64,000 nucleotides of DNA, taken from Acetobacteraceae bacterium. Its GTDB lineage: Bacteria; Pseudomonadota; Alphaproteobacteria; Acetobacterales; Acetobacteraceae. The notes beneath the pieces are model-generated. The model was not told where the DNA came from and made no database searches. It worked only from the letters and a program-made list of their open reading frames with translations. This document shows, piece after piece, positions 1 to 7,019 of this stretch. The translations under genes and the position numbers were made by a program. The stretch spans positions 1-64,000 of the forward strand of contig DAIDJM010000003.1 of the NCBI GenBank assembly GCA_027451405.1. Direction: 5' to 3'. Position 1 is the first letter of the stretch, and each line of letters begins with the position of its first letter.

Positions 1-48
1 GATGCGCGCTTAGGGTCGGGGTGGGTTTGGCTTCGGGGGGATGCCGCT

Positions 49-588
49 TTGTCATTCAGGGTTGGGGTCAGGGTTGGGGCGGGAGCGCGGCGCGGCGCGG
101 ATTTTCGGGGCGTGCTCGCGGGCCTCGTGGCGGTTTGCGGCGTGGCTGGGCTTGGCGGTTGCGGGCCTCAGACGGCGCGGGATGCCAGCCAGCCGACCGC
201 CCTGTGCGGGTCGCCGAGCCAATTGCGGTTTCATGGCGTGCATTTCGTGATGATGGCCTCGCCGCTGGTGACGCCGGCGGAGGCGCGCACGGTGGGGGAT
301 GGGTGCGCGATCGTCAGTTTCGGTCTCGATTCCGGCGGCAGGATGACCGATCCGGCGGTGGAACTGGAGCGGCCGGTGGATGCGGGGGTGAGTGCGGCGG
401 CGGTGGCGGTGTTGTCGCGGAATATCTATGCGGCGAATGGGGAAAATCTGTTCGGGAACCAGGTTCCGACCGGTGCCGCCGCGCGCTTTGCCGTGACGGT
501 GGGGTTTGCGCATGAGGACGGGCATCTGTCGGTCGCGTTCCGGACGCCGTACGGGCCGCACCCGGTGCCGGTGAACGGCGGATCGTAG
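49..588 (+). CDS. TonB-C-like lipoprotein, copy 1
   Basis: Predicted periplasmic lipoprotein of about 179 residues. A hydrophobic segment ends in a lipobox-like LGGC, followed by a domain with the pattern VSFGLDSGGRMTDPAVE...AAVAVLSRN...GAAARFAVTVGFAHE. This looks like the C-terminal domain of TonB-type energy transducers (inference from pattern only). The start is uncertain: TTG at 49 or the in-frame GTG at 112, which leaves a short signal peptide. A closely similar copy lies about 1460 bp downstream (1530-2060), so this is a local tandem duplication. No function is known. Confidence 0.6.
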   Translation: MSFRVGVRVGAGARRGADFRGVLAGLVAVCGVAGLGGCGPQTARDASQPTALCGSPSQLRFHGVHFVMMASPLVTPAEARTVGDGCAIVSFGLDSGGRMTDPAVELERPVDAGVSAAAVAVLSRNIYAANGENLFGNQVPTGAAARFAVTVGFAHEDGHLSVAFRTPYGPHPVPVNGGS

Positions 589-630
589 CCGGGGGTCGGG
601 CGGCGCGGCGCTATCGGGTGTGAGGCTCGG

Positions 631-706
631 GTGGCCCGGTTTGTTGCGAGCGTGGCGCCGGGCGCCGTTGGTGGGTGTGGGAAGGGGCGGAAAGCGGGTT
701 TGGGTA
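631..706 (+). repeat. Repeat R1, internally deleted copy
   Basis: Begins with the same bases as the copies at about 1245 and 2093 (gtggcccggtttgttgcgag) and ends with the same ggcggaaagcggg block. The central hairpin present in the other two copies is missing. It sits just after copy 1 of the lipoprotein gene, as the full copy at 2093 sits after copy 2. The rest of 589-760 shows nothing else. Confidence 0.6.
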
Positions 707-760
707 GGGTGTTTGCTGGGGGTTGGGGGTGATTGGCGGATGGCGGTTCGCTGATCCGGC

Positions 761-1231
761 CTACGGGGTGCGGGCGGGTTTGGGTTGCCAGAGTTCGATT
801 TTGGTGCCGTCGGGGTCGGTGATCCAGGCGAATTTGCCGGTGGGGTCGGTGTCGTCGCGTTTGAGGATGGGCACGTGGTTTTGTTTCAGGCGCGCGATGA
901 TGGCGTCGAGGTCGTCCACCGCGAAATCGATCATGAAGTCGCGGGTCGAGGGGGCGAAATAATGCGTGGTCGCGGGGAAGGGGTTCCAGGCGACCGCGGG
1001 CGGTTGGTTCGGGGCGCTGGTGGGGAGGGCGGCGCCGCCCCAGGGCTGAACGGGGAGGCCGAGCACGTCGCGATACCAGGCGGCGAGGGCCTTGGGGTTG
1101 GGGCTTTTGACGAAGATGCCGCCGATGGCGGTGATGTGGCCGGGGGGTGGTGGGCCGGCTTGTGTGGGTGGGGTGTAGGCGAGCGCGGCGGCGAGGAGGG
1201 CGGCGGCGCGGCCGGTTGGTGGGTGGAGCAT
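761..1231 (-). CDS. VOC (glyoxalase/bleomycin-resistance) family protein, probably exported
   Basis: A single VOC domain: GHITAIGGIFVKSPNPKALAAWYRDVLGLPV at the start and KFAWITDPDGTKIELWQP at the end, the usual beta-alpha-beta-beta-beta signature with the terminal metal-site Glu. I chose the ATG at 1231 because it is followed by an Ala-rich hydrophobic stretch that could be a signal peptide. The open frame continues to 1291 but reads into repeat R1. It is oriented opposite to the two duplicated lipoprotein genes that flank it. The substrate is unknown. Confidence 0.75.
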   Translation of the reverse strand: MLHPPTGRAAALLAAALAYTPPTQAGPPPPGHITAIGGIFVKSPNPKALAAWYRDVLGLPVQPWGGAALPTSAPNQPPAVAWNPFPATTHYFAPSTRDFMIDFAVDDLDAIIARLKQNHVPILKRDDTDPTGKFAWITDPDGTKIELWQPKPARTP

Positions 1232-1244
1232 GGGTGGGTTTGGG

Positions 1245-1420
1245 GTGTCCCGGTTTGTTCCGAGCGTGGCACCGGGCTGCGCCCGCCTCAAGACCGCTGC
1301 GCGCCGCCTTTGGCGGGGGCCTTTGGCCCGTCTTGAGCCGGGTGTCGCCCGGTGCCGTGTGGGGGTGTGGGCCGGGGCGGAAAGCGGGCGTTTTGGAGCC
1401 GAACGGAAAGCGGGGTTTGG
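1245..1420 (+). repeat. Repeat R1, full copy with long hairpin
   Basis: About 175 bp, strongly similar to 2093-2265. The middle is an imperfect inverted repeat with arms of about 26 bp: gcaccgggctgcgcccgcct pairs with the later gccgggtgtcgcccggtgc. A smaller GC stem (gcgccgcc...ggcggggg) lies inside. This resembles a REP or attenuator-like intergenic element. Confidence 0.65.
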
Positions 1421-1529
1421 GTCGGGCTGGGTGAGGGGAGGCGGGGGCTTGGGGGATCGGTTTGTGTTCGTGACGGAGCGGCGTCTAGGGCCGTTGCGGT
1501 TTTGGCGGGGGGATGGTGGTTTGGGGCGG

Positions 1530-2060
1530 ATGGGGAGCGGGGGGTGGCGGCGCGCCGGCGGTTTTTGGCGAGCGGCTGCGGTTCTGGGGGCCGTGTGCGG
1601 ACTGGGCAGCGTGGGTGGTTGCGGGCCTCAGATGGCGCGGGATGCCGGGCATCCGACGGCGTTGTGCGGGTCGCCGAGCCGGCTTCGGTTTCATGGTGTC
1701 CATGTGGTGATGATGGCGTCGCCGGAGGTGACGCCGGATGAGGCGCGCACGGTGGGGGATGGGTGCGCGATCGTCAGTTTCGGTCTCGATTCCACGGGCC
1801 GGATCACGGATCCGGCAGTGGAGCTGGAGCGGCCGGCGAATGTTGGGGTGGGGGCGGCGGCGGTTTCCGTGTTGTCGCGGAATGTCTATGCGGCGAATGG
1901 CGAAAATCTGTTCGGCAACCAGGTTCCGACCGGGGCCGCGGCGCGGTTCGCGGTGACAGTCGGGTTTGCCCATGAAGACGGGCATCTGGCGGTCGCGTTC
2001 CGGACGCCGTTTTCGGCGCATCCGGTGGCGGCGGATCGGGGGTTTTCGAGCCAGGATTAG
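1530..2060 (+). CDS. TonB-C-like lipoprotein, copy 2
   Basis: Paralogue of the gene at 49-588, with the same lipobox region (SVGGCGPQ) and the same C-terminal domain (VSFGLDSTGRITDPAVELE...LFGNQVPTGAAARFAVTVGF). Only scattered residues differ, and the C-terminus is seven residues longer. The ATG at 1530 gives a short basic N-terminus, a hydrophobic segment and the lipobox Cys. The upstream part of the open frame (from 1230) lies in repeat R1 and is unlikely to be coding. The near identity suggests recent duplication. Confidence 0.65.
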   Translation: MGSGGWRRAGGFWRAAAVLGAVCGLGSVGGCGPQMARDAGHPTALCGSPSRLRFHGVHVVMMASPEVTPDEARTVGDGCAIVSFGLDSTGRITDPAVELERPANVGVGAAAVSVLSRNVYAANGENLFGNQVPTGAAARFAVTVGFAHEDGHLAVAFRTPFSAHPVAADRGFSSQD

Positions 2061-2092
2061 GGCGGCGGCGAGACGCTTGGGGTTTCGGGCTT

Positions 2093-2265
2093 GGGTGGCC
2101 CGGTTTGTTGCGAGCGTGGCGCCGGGCGGCACCCGGTTCAAGACCGCTTCGCGCCGCCTCCGGCGGGGGCCTTCGGCCCGTCTTGAGCCGGGGGCCGCCC
2201 GGTGCCGCGTGTGAGTGTGGGCCGGGGTGGAAAGCGGGCGTTTTCGAGCCGAACGGAACGCCATT
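2093..2265 (+). repeat. Repeat R1, full copy with long hairpin
   Basis: Third copy. Arms gcgccgggcggcacccggtt and gagccgggggccgcccggtg form a long stem, and ctccggcgggggccttcgg lies in the loop region. Its right end marks the edge of the lower-GC restriction-modification island. The stretch 2266-2448 has no gene I can recognise. Confidence 0.65.
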
Positions 2266-2448
2266 ATTGGGCGCCGACTCAGGAGCTGACTTGGCCGCGG
2301 CAAGTCGATGTGTGCTCACAACGGACCCGCGCTCTCCGGAGGGCGGAACCCAGCCCAGAGTGTGGGGATTAATCCAGGGCGCCGAAAACAAGAGGGCCGA
2401 ATCGGGATCGGTGGATACCAGTCATACTCCCAAGCATCATCACAACTA

Positions 2449-2470
2449 GACGTCTTGACGTCAAGACGTC
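2449..2470. promoter_or_regulatory. Perfect 22-bp palindrome, likely operator of the R-M controller
   Basis: A perfect palindrome built from three GACGTC steps: gacgtcttgac followed by its exact reverse complement. It ends 16 bases before the start of the ribbon-helix-helix gene at 2487. Ribbon-helix-helix proteins bind such symmetric repeats as dimers or tetramers, so autoregulation is the natural inference. A CATACT hexamer at about 2433 could be the -10 box, which would place the palindrome over the transcript start. Confidence 0.65.
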
Positions 2471-2486
2471 ATTCTGCGAGAGTGCC

Positions 2487-2672
2487 ATGGCTGATGGTAA
2501 ACAGGTCCAGAACATCGTGATTTCGCTCCGATTGAGAGCGGACATCGCGACCGCCTTTCGCACCGAAGCTGCTCGCCGAAATACCCGCCTAGTTAGGATT
2601 TTTGAAGAGATGTGGGAGTTATATTGTTCTGAGCCACGGGGCGAAGGTTCGAATTCCTGGAAAGCACGATGA
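2487..2672 (+). CDS. Small ribbon-helix-helix protein, putative R-M controller
   Basis: A 61-residue protein with a short beta segment (NIVISLRLRADI) followed by two helices (ATAFRTEAARRNTRLVRIFEEMWELY). This is the Arc/CopG-type ribbon-helix-helix layout. Its stop overlaps the methyltransferase start (ATGA at 2669-2672), so the two are translationally coupled. A perfect palindrome lies just upstream. Known R-M controller (C) proteins are usually helix-turn-helix, so a ribbon-helix-helix protein in that role would be unusual. Base composition is clearly less GC-rich than the flanking genes. The regulatory role is inferred from position. Confidence 0.65.
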   Translation: MADGKQVQNIVISLRLRADIATAFRTEAARRNTRLVRIFEEMWELYCSEPRGEGSNSWKAR

Positions 2673-3622
2673 CAGCTCAACCGCACCACGCGCTTGCTTT
2701 TGGTTATGATTGCGTTCGCTTTGAGCGGTCTATCCTGATTCACGCCGATGCCTTCGATTGGCTTTCGCATCTTCCACGAGAGAGCCTGGACGGCATGGTT
2801 TTGGATCCCCCTTACGGCGTCGAGGAATACGAACTAGATCAGATTGAGAAAATGTTGTCGGGTGGACCAGGTATTTGGCGCATTCCCCCTTCATTCGACG
2901 GGTGCACAAGGTCGCCGCTGCCCCGCTTTACAGCTTTGGACGAAAAGCAGAGAGCTGCTCTCAAGAGATTTTTTCGAGACTTCGCGGTCGCGGCCCTTCC
3001 TGCATTGAAGCCAGGCGCCCATGTTTTGATGGCTGGGAATGCATTCTTAAGCCAACTGGTTTTCAGTGCCATGGTCGAAGGGGGATTTGAGTTTAGGACA
3101 GAGGTCATTCGACTCGTCCAGACCCTCCGCGGAGGCGACAAGCCGAAGCTCGGAGAAAAAGAGTTCCCTGAAGTAGCTTCCCTCCCAAGAGGCGGCTACG
3201 AGCCCTGGGGTCTATTCCGAAAGCCGCTCCCATTAAAGATGACTGTGCGAGAGTGCTTAGCGTTGTATGGGACCGGCGGTCTACGTCACAAGCCGGACGG
3301 AAATCCGTTCAATGACGTTATCCAAAGTGAACGTACTCCAAAACGAGAAAAGGAAATCGCCGATCATCCTTCTCTCAAACCACAGAGCCTCATGCGGCAA
3401 CTTGTTCGTGCCATTCTGCCAACCGGACGAGGTATACTTGCTGATCCATTTGCAGGGGCTGGGTCCACTCTAGCGGCTGCTGAGGCGATTGGATACTCTT
3501 GTGTTGGTGTGGAGCGTCACAAAGACTACTTCGAAATGGCAAAGGCCTCCATTCCTAAACTGCGGGCTCTGCGGACTGGCGAGGGTCTCTCCTCGGCTCC
3601 GCAGCCATCGCTTTCCTTGTGA
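2669..3622 (+). CDS. Beta-class DNA methyltransferase (probably N6-adenine) of a type II R-M system
   Basis: A 317-residue site-specific DNA methyltransferase. The catalytic motif IV (DPPY, residues 46-49) is near the N-terminus and the AdoMet motif I (DPFAGAGS, about 259-266) near the C-terminus. This order defines the beta class, and DPPY favours adenine-N6 over cytosine-N4. SLKPQSLMRQLVRAILP before motif I is typical of the family. The gene overlaps the upstream controller by four bases and abuts the convergent nuclease gene, so that the two stops form TGATCA. It would protect host DNA from the nuclease at 3623-4369. The target site cannot be read from sequence. Confidence 0.9.
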   Translation: MTAQPHHALAFGYDCVRFERSILIHADAFDWLSHLPRESLDGMVLDPPYGVEEYELDQIEKMLSGGPGIWRIPPSFDGCTRSPLPRFTALDEKQRAALKRFFRDFAVAALPALKPGAHVLMAGNAFLSQLVFSAMVEGGFEFRTEVIRLVQTLRGGDKPKLGEKEFPEVASLPRGGYEPWGLFRKPLPLKMTVRECLALYGTGGLRHKPDGNPFNDVIQSERTPKREKEIADHPSLKPQSLMRQLVRAILPTGRGILADPFAGAGSTLAAAEAIGYSCVGVERHKDYFEMAKASIPKLRALRTGEGLSSAPQPSLSL

Positions 3623-4369
3623 TCAGTACTCGGCCTGAGCAAGCGTCGCCTCGGAGGCTGTGGGGTCTCGGTAAATCCAGTTGCTGATCATTTTTTGGTA
3701 GCCACTTTTGGTTACCGATGCGGTGATAGTTCTCCGACTAGTTTCTGAGCGGCCGGCAAACAACCAATCTGTCTTCTGGAGTTGCGCTCCCACTACCATC
3801 ACAAATCTGAAAGGGGCTGGAACTACACCCTTTGCCTCGTCAGTTGGCCTTCCGCTCGAGAAGCAAAACACCATCAGCCACGCATCCTCGGCATTGTGCC
3901 CCTGCCATGACTTCAAGTATCGGCTAGCCTTAACCTCGATTCCCTCGGTTCCGTGTTGCAAGCAGTTCCCTGGGTATTTGTTGGCTGGGATCAGGTCTGG
4001 ATGCCCGTTGTGGTAGGCGTTTTTTACGATAGTGGAGCAGTGCTTCGGGATAGTGGAGGTAATAAACTCCCCTACCATGGATGAGAAATTCGCTGGCATC
4101 AGCATTGTTTCTAGACGGGGAATTGCTCTCGTACGAAGCTGCGTGTTGATAAAAGTCAGAAACTCTGTGAATTCTTTCATCGCTGAAGCGATATCATCGA
4201 CCGTTACACCATACGGAATTTCGGCACTCCTATTAAATCCCGAAGAGTCGGGTTCGATCGCTTTGCAGGCCGCTTCTTCAAGGCGTGGTCGAGCCGAGTG
4301 TGGCGGGGCAGAGCGTTTGATCCGAGTGAACAAGCTAGGATTTTCCCAAGACCCAACGCGTTTGCGCAT
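3623..4369 (-). CDS. Putative PD-(D/E)xK type II restriction endonuclease
   Basis: A 248-residue protein I do not recognise by overall family. It contains HPD (Asp125), then IEVKAS (Glu145, Lys147) twenty residues later: the D-x(n)-E-x-K pattern of PD-(D/E)xK nucleases. The ATG at 4369 is supported by GGAGAA eight bases upstream. The open frame continues to 5359 but that part lies antisense to crtC. Together with the convergent methyltransferase this makes a compact R-M module. It shares the low GC of that island, suggesting joint transfer. The nuclease assignment rests on motif plus context. Confidence 0.7.
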   Translation of the reverse strand: MRKRVGSWENPSLFTRIKRSAPPHSARPRLEEAACKAIEPDSSGFNRSAEIPYGVTVDDIASAMKEFTEFLTFINTQLRTRAIPRLETMLMPANFSSMVGEFITSTIPKHCSTIVKNAYHNGHPDLIPANKYPGNCLQHGTEGIEVKASRYLKSWQGHNAEDAWLMVFCFSSGRPTDEAKGVVPAPFRFVMVVGAQLQKTDWLFAGRSETSRRTITASVTKSGYQKMISNWIYRDPTASEATLAQAEY

Positions 4370-4391
4370 TCGAGTTTCTCCAATGATGAAC

Positions 4392-4455
4392 GGGGTCTGG
4401 GGCCTTTCGGCCCCAGTGGGGTGCAGGGGCGACGCCCCTGCCCGCCGGAGGCGCC
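4392..4455. repeat. Repeat R2 (double GC hairpin)
   Basis: Two adjacent stems, tctggggcctttcggcccca and then caggggcgacgcccctg, followed by cccgccggaggcg. Related copies lie at 14096, 34149, 56541, 59780 and 59893. This one sits between the starts of the nuclease gene and the 3' end of crtC, and marks the right edge of the R-M island. Confidence 0.65.
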
Positions 4456-4467
4456 TTGCAGCGCGCA

Positions 4468-5685
4468 CTAATTCAGGGGCCAGCGGGGGGCTTTGAAGGG
4501 GAGCATTAGGCGCATCCAGGGGGTGTCGAAGCGGTGCAGGTTTAGCATTTCGTGCATTGCGGTGACGGGTTCGCCGAGCAGGTGGGTGCGTAAGACCGAG
4601 CGGGCGTAGAAGGGGGCGTCTTCCAGGGTTTCCTGGATCGTGGCGCGCTGGCCTTCGGTGGTCGCGGTGCTGCGGGGGAGGCGCCAGAAGGTTTTGCTCA
4701 GGGTTTGTTCGGGGGGTGGGGGGAAGTCGGTGGCTGCGCCGTCGGGCGCGTAGCGGAGGGCGGTGGTGGCTTTCGTGCCGTCGGTTTTTGTCACGTAATA
4801 GAGGACGGCGGTGCCGCCGTCGGCGAGGGGGGCGCGGCACCAGTGCCATTCGTGGAAGTCGGCTTCCAGGGGGCGGTGGCCCCAGTTGGTGTCGAAATAG
4901 GCCTGGCCTTGCCAGTGGCGGGCGGGGCTTTCGAGCGTGACTTCGACATGGGCGGTGGGGGCGATCGGGGACCAGAAATGGTGGCCGGCGCCGTCCAGGT
5001 TGACGATGTGGGTGGCGAGCCCCGTGGGGCGGAGGCGGATTTCGCCGCGCAGGCGCGTGGGGATCGGGGCGGTGGTTTCGTCGAAGCGGATGGTGAGTTC
5101 GTTGCCGTCCCAGTGGAGCGCGCTCGGGCCGATTTGGAATGTGTCTTCGGTGCGCTGGATGAGGCGGCTTGGGCGTTCGGTCATGGACCAGCGTTTGCCG
5201 GCGCTTCCGTAGAGCACGACGTTGATGGCGCAATGGTCGGCGGGGTCGGCGGGGCCGCGTTTGCGGGCCCAGGCGTACCAGGGGGAGAAGACGGAGCCGA
5301 CGAAGGCGATGATGGTGAGGCCGTGGGCGCCGTCTTCGCTGAGCGCGTCGACGTACCACCAGGCGTAGCCGTGGTTTTCTACCGGGCGGTCGAAGCGAGG
5401 TCTTCCATCAGGTGCGAGGCTGCCAATCGGCCCGAAAGGGCGGCCATCGGGACGCCTGCTCCCGGGTGGGTGCTGCCGCCCGCCAGATAGAGGCGCGGGA
5501 TTTTGGTCGCCGAGCCCGGGCGTTTGAAGGCGGCTGTCGTCCCGTGGACCGCCTGGCCGTAGAGGGCTCCGCCCGTCGCCGGGAAGAGGCTGTGGAATTG
5601 TTGCGGGCCCGTCAGCGTGGGGGTTTGTTCCGGGGTCAGGATCACGCCGCAGCGTTGCAGATGCTGGAAGGTTCTCGTCTGACAT
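4468..5685 (-). CDS. crtC: Carotenoid 1,2-hydratase (hydroxyneurosporene synthase) CrtC
   Basis: Adds water to the psi end of neurosporene/lycopene to give 1-hydroxy carotenoids in the spheroidene/spirilloxanthin pathway. Family signatures are GYAWWYVDALSEDG, GLTIIAFVGSVFSPWYAWAR, FDTNWGHRPLE and FHEWHWCRAP. Homology begins near base 5410. The only ATG/GTG/TTG in frame upstream is at 5685, about 300 bases inside crtD, and the residues in between (PGDGRSPLRPGG...) look like shadow translation. True initiation is therefore probably near 5427, where the frame has an ATT, or depends on coupling to crtD, whose stop (5379) lies just downstream. The product is then about 319 residues. Confidence 0.9.
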   Translation of the reverse strand: MSDENLPASATLRRDPDPGTNPHADGPATIPQPLPGDGRSPLRPGGPRDDSRLQTPGLGDQNPAPLSGGRQHPPGSRRPDGRPFGPIGSLAPDGRPRFDRPVENHGYAWWYVDALSEDGAHGLTIIAFVGSVFSPWYAWARKRGPADPADHCAINVVLYGSAGKRWSMTERPSRLIQRTEDTFQIGPSALHWDGNELTIRFDETTAPIPTRLRGEIRLRPTGLATHIVNLDGAGHHFWSPIAPTAHVEVTLESPARHWQGQAYFDTNWGHRPLEADFHEWHWCRAPLADGGTAVLYYVTKTDGTKATTALRYAPDGAATDFPPPPEQTLSKTFWRLPRSTATTEGQRATIQETLEDAPFYARSVLRTHLLGEPVTAMHEMLNLHRFDTPWMRLMLPFKAPRWPLN

Positions 5686-6935
5686 TCTGTGATCTCCGCG
5701 GGCGGGAGGGGGGAGGTGTCGGCTTGGGCGGGGGCGTTGACGAGCAGGAAGAGGCGTTCGGGGCCGGGTGGGGCCTCGCCGCGTTCGTTGCGGTCCTGCG
5801 CGCAGATATAGATGGTGGGGTTGCCGGTGGGGGCGCGGTGGTGGGTGAAGATGTCGGTGAATTCGCGGGCGTAATCGTCGCCGAAGATGACGGTGTGGTG
5901 GGCGAGCGGGTAGGTGGTTTCGGCGCGGAAGACCCAGGTGAGGGCGGAGAGGGAGCGGTCGGCGGCGCGGAGTCTTGGCACTGCGGCGGCGACTTGTGGG
6001 CCGAAGAGGCCGGCGGTGAGCGCGGCGGGGTCGGCGTTGAGGATGATGGCGTCGGCGTCGATGCGTTCGCCGGTGGCGAGCGTGGCGTGGGTGGCGCGGC
6101 CGTTTGTGAGACCGATTTCGGTGACGTGGGATTGGGTGCGGATGGTGGCGCCGTGGTTCGTCGCGAGGCGGGCGAGCATTTCGGCGACGCGGAACATGCC
6201 GCCTTCGACCAGCCAGACGCCGGCGCGCTCGACGTGCGCAATGAGCATGAGGGTGGCGGGGGCGAGGTAGGGGGAGCTGCCGTTGTAGGTGGCGTAGCGG
6301 CCGAAGAGTTGGCGGAGGCGGGGGTCGCGGAAATACGCGCCGAGGCTGCGCCAGAGGGTGGAGAAGGCGGCGATGGCGAGCATGTCGGCGACGCCGGCGC
6401 GGCGGACGAGGGCGAAGGGTGAGCCGGGCTGGGAGGATTTGAGGAAGGGGGTTTCGAGACTGTCGTAGATGCGCTGGGCGCGGGCGCAGAAGGCGCGGTA
6501 GCCGCGGGCTTCGGCGGGTCCGGCGAAGGCGGCGATGGCGTCGGCGGATTCCTCGATATCGGCGAAGAGGTCGAGCCGGTCGCTTTCGTTCCAGGCGTGG
6601 CGGGCGAGGAGGTGGGCGGGGCGGAGGGTGAGCTCGGCGTCGAGGCTGGCGCCGGCGTCGGCGAGGAGCGCGTCGAAGACCCAGCGCATGGTGAAGACGG
6701 TGGGGCCGGCGTCGGTGGGGTGGAGGCCGCCGGCGCTGCCGGAGGTCGTTTGGCCGGCGCCGCCGGCACTAGTTGGGCCGCCGCTGCCGGCGGGGACCTG
6801 GCGCATTTTGCCGCCGATGGTGGGGGCGCGCTCGAGGATCGTGACGTCGGCGCCCTGCCGGGCGAGGTCAAGGCCTGCGGTGAGGCCGCCGATGCCGGCG
6901 CCGATGATGAGGATGCGGGGCTGGGTGGCGGGCAT
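5379..6935 (-). CDS. crtD: Methoxyneurosporene dehydrogenase / 1-hydroxycarotenoid 3,4-desaturase CrtD
   Basis: FAD-dependent carotenoid desaturase. An N-terminal Rossmann motif (ILIIGAGIGGLTAGLDLARQG, then LERAPTIGGKMR) is followed by DAGPTVFTMRWVFDALLADAG. The C-terminal LYLAGGSTHPGAGVPMAALSGRLAA is typical of CrtI/CrtD enzymes. It introduces the 3,4 double bond after CrtC and CrtF chemistry. A Gly/Ser/Thr-rich insert of about 25 residues (GSGGPTSAGGAGQTTSGSAG) breaks the usual spacing between GGKMR and AGPT. It is divergent from crtE across a PpsR-box intergenic region and overlaps the 5' part of the crtC frame, so crtDC is an operon. The length of 518 is typical plus the insert. Confidence 0.95.
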   Translation of the reverse strand: MPATQPRILIIGAGIGGLTAGLDLARQGADVTILERAPTIGGKMRQVPAGSGGPTSAGGAGQTTSGSAGGLHPTDAGPTVFTMRWVFDALLADAGASLDAELTLRPAHLLARHAWNESDRLDLFADIEESADAIAAFAGPAEARGYRAFCARAQRIYDSLETPFLKSSQPGSPFALVRRAGVADMLAIAAFSTLWRSLGAYFRDPRLRQLFGRYATYNGSSPYLAPATLMLIAHVERAGVWLVEGGMFRVAEMLARLATNHGATIRTQSHVTEIGLTNGRATHATLATGERIDADAIILNADPAALTAGLFGPQVAAAVPRLRAADRSLSALTWVFRAETTYPLAHHTVIFGDDYAREFTDIFTHHRAPTGNPTIYICAQDRNERGEAPPGPERLFLLVNAPAQADTSPLPPAEITECQTRTFQHLQRCGVILTPEQTPTLTGPQQFHSLFPATGGALYGQAVHGTTAAFKRPGSATKIPRLYLAGGSTHPGAGVPMAALSGRLAASHLMEDLASTAR

Positions 6936-6952
6936 CCCTGAGCATTTTGCGG

Positions 6953-6981
6953 TTGACAGCGACTGTCAAGCGGACGTGACA
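6953..6981. promoter_or_regulatory. crtD-crtE intergenic control region with PpsR/CrtJ box
   Basis: TGTCAAGCGGACGTGACA at 6964-6981 matches the PpsR/CrtJ consensus TGT-N12-ACA. It overlaps a second inverted repeat, TTGACAGCGACTGTCAA (6953-6969), whose left arm could serve as a -35 hexamer. The region lies between the divergent crtD (start 6935) and crtE (start 7020). Oxygen- and light-dependent repression of both operons is inferred from the known role of PpsR at such sites. Confidence 0.7.
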
Positions 6982-7019
6982 TAGGGCGCGACAAGAACAA
7001 TTGACGGGGGTCACGCCCA

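Noticed and set aside
2266-4391. Prophage or integrative element carrying the R-M genes
   Set aside because: No integrase, transposase or attachment duplication is visible. Only base composition and bordering repeats suggest transfer.
4370-5359. Upstream extension of the restriction nuclease frame
   Set aside because: It lies antisense to crtC, is Arg/Pro-rich, and a good ribosome site supports the start at 4369.
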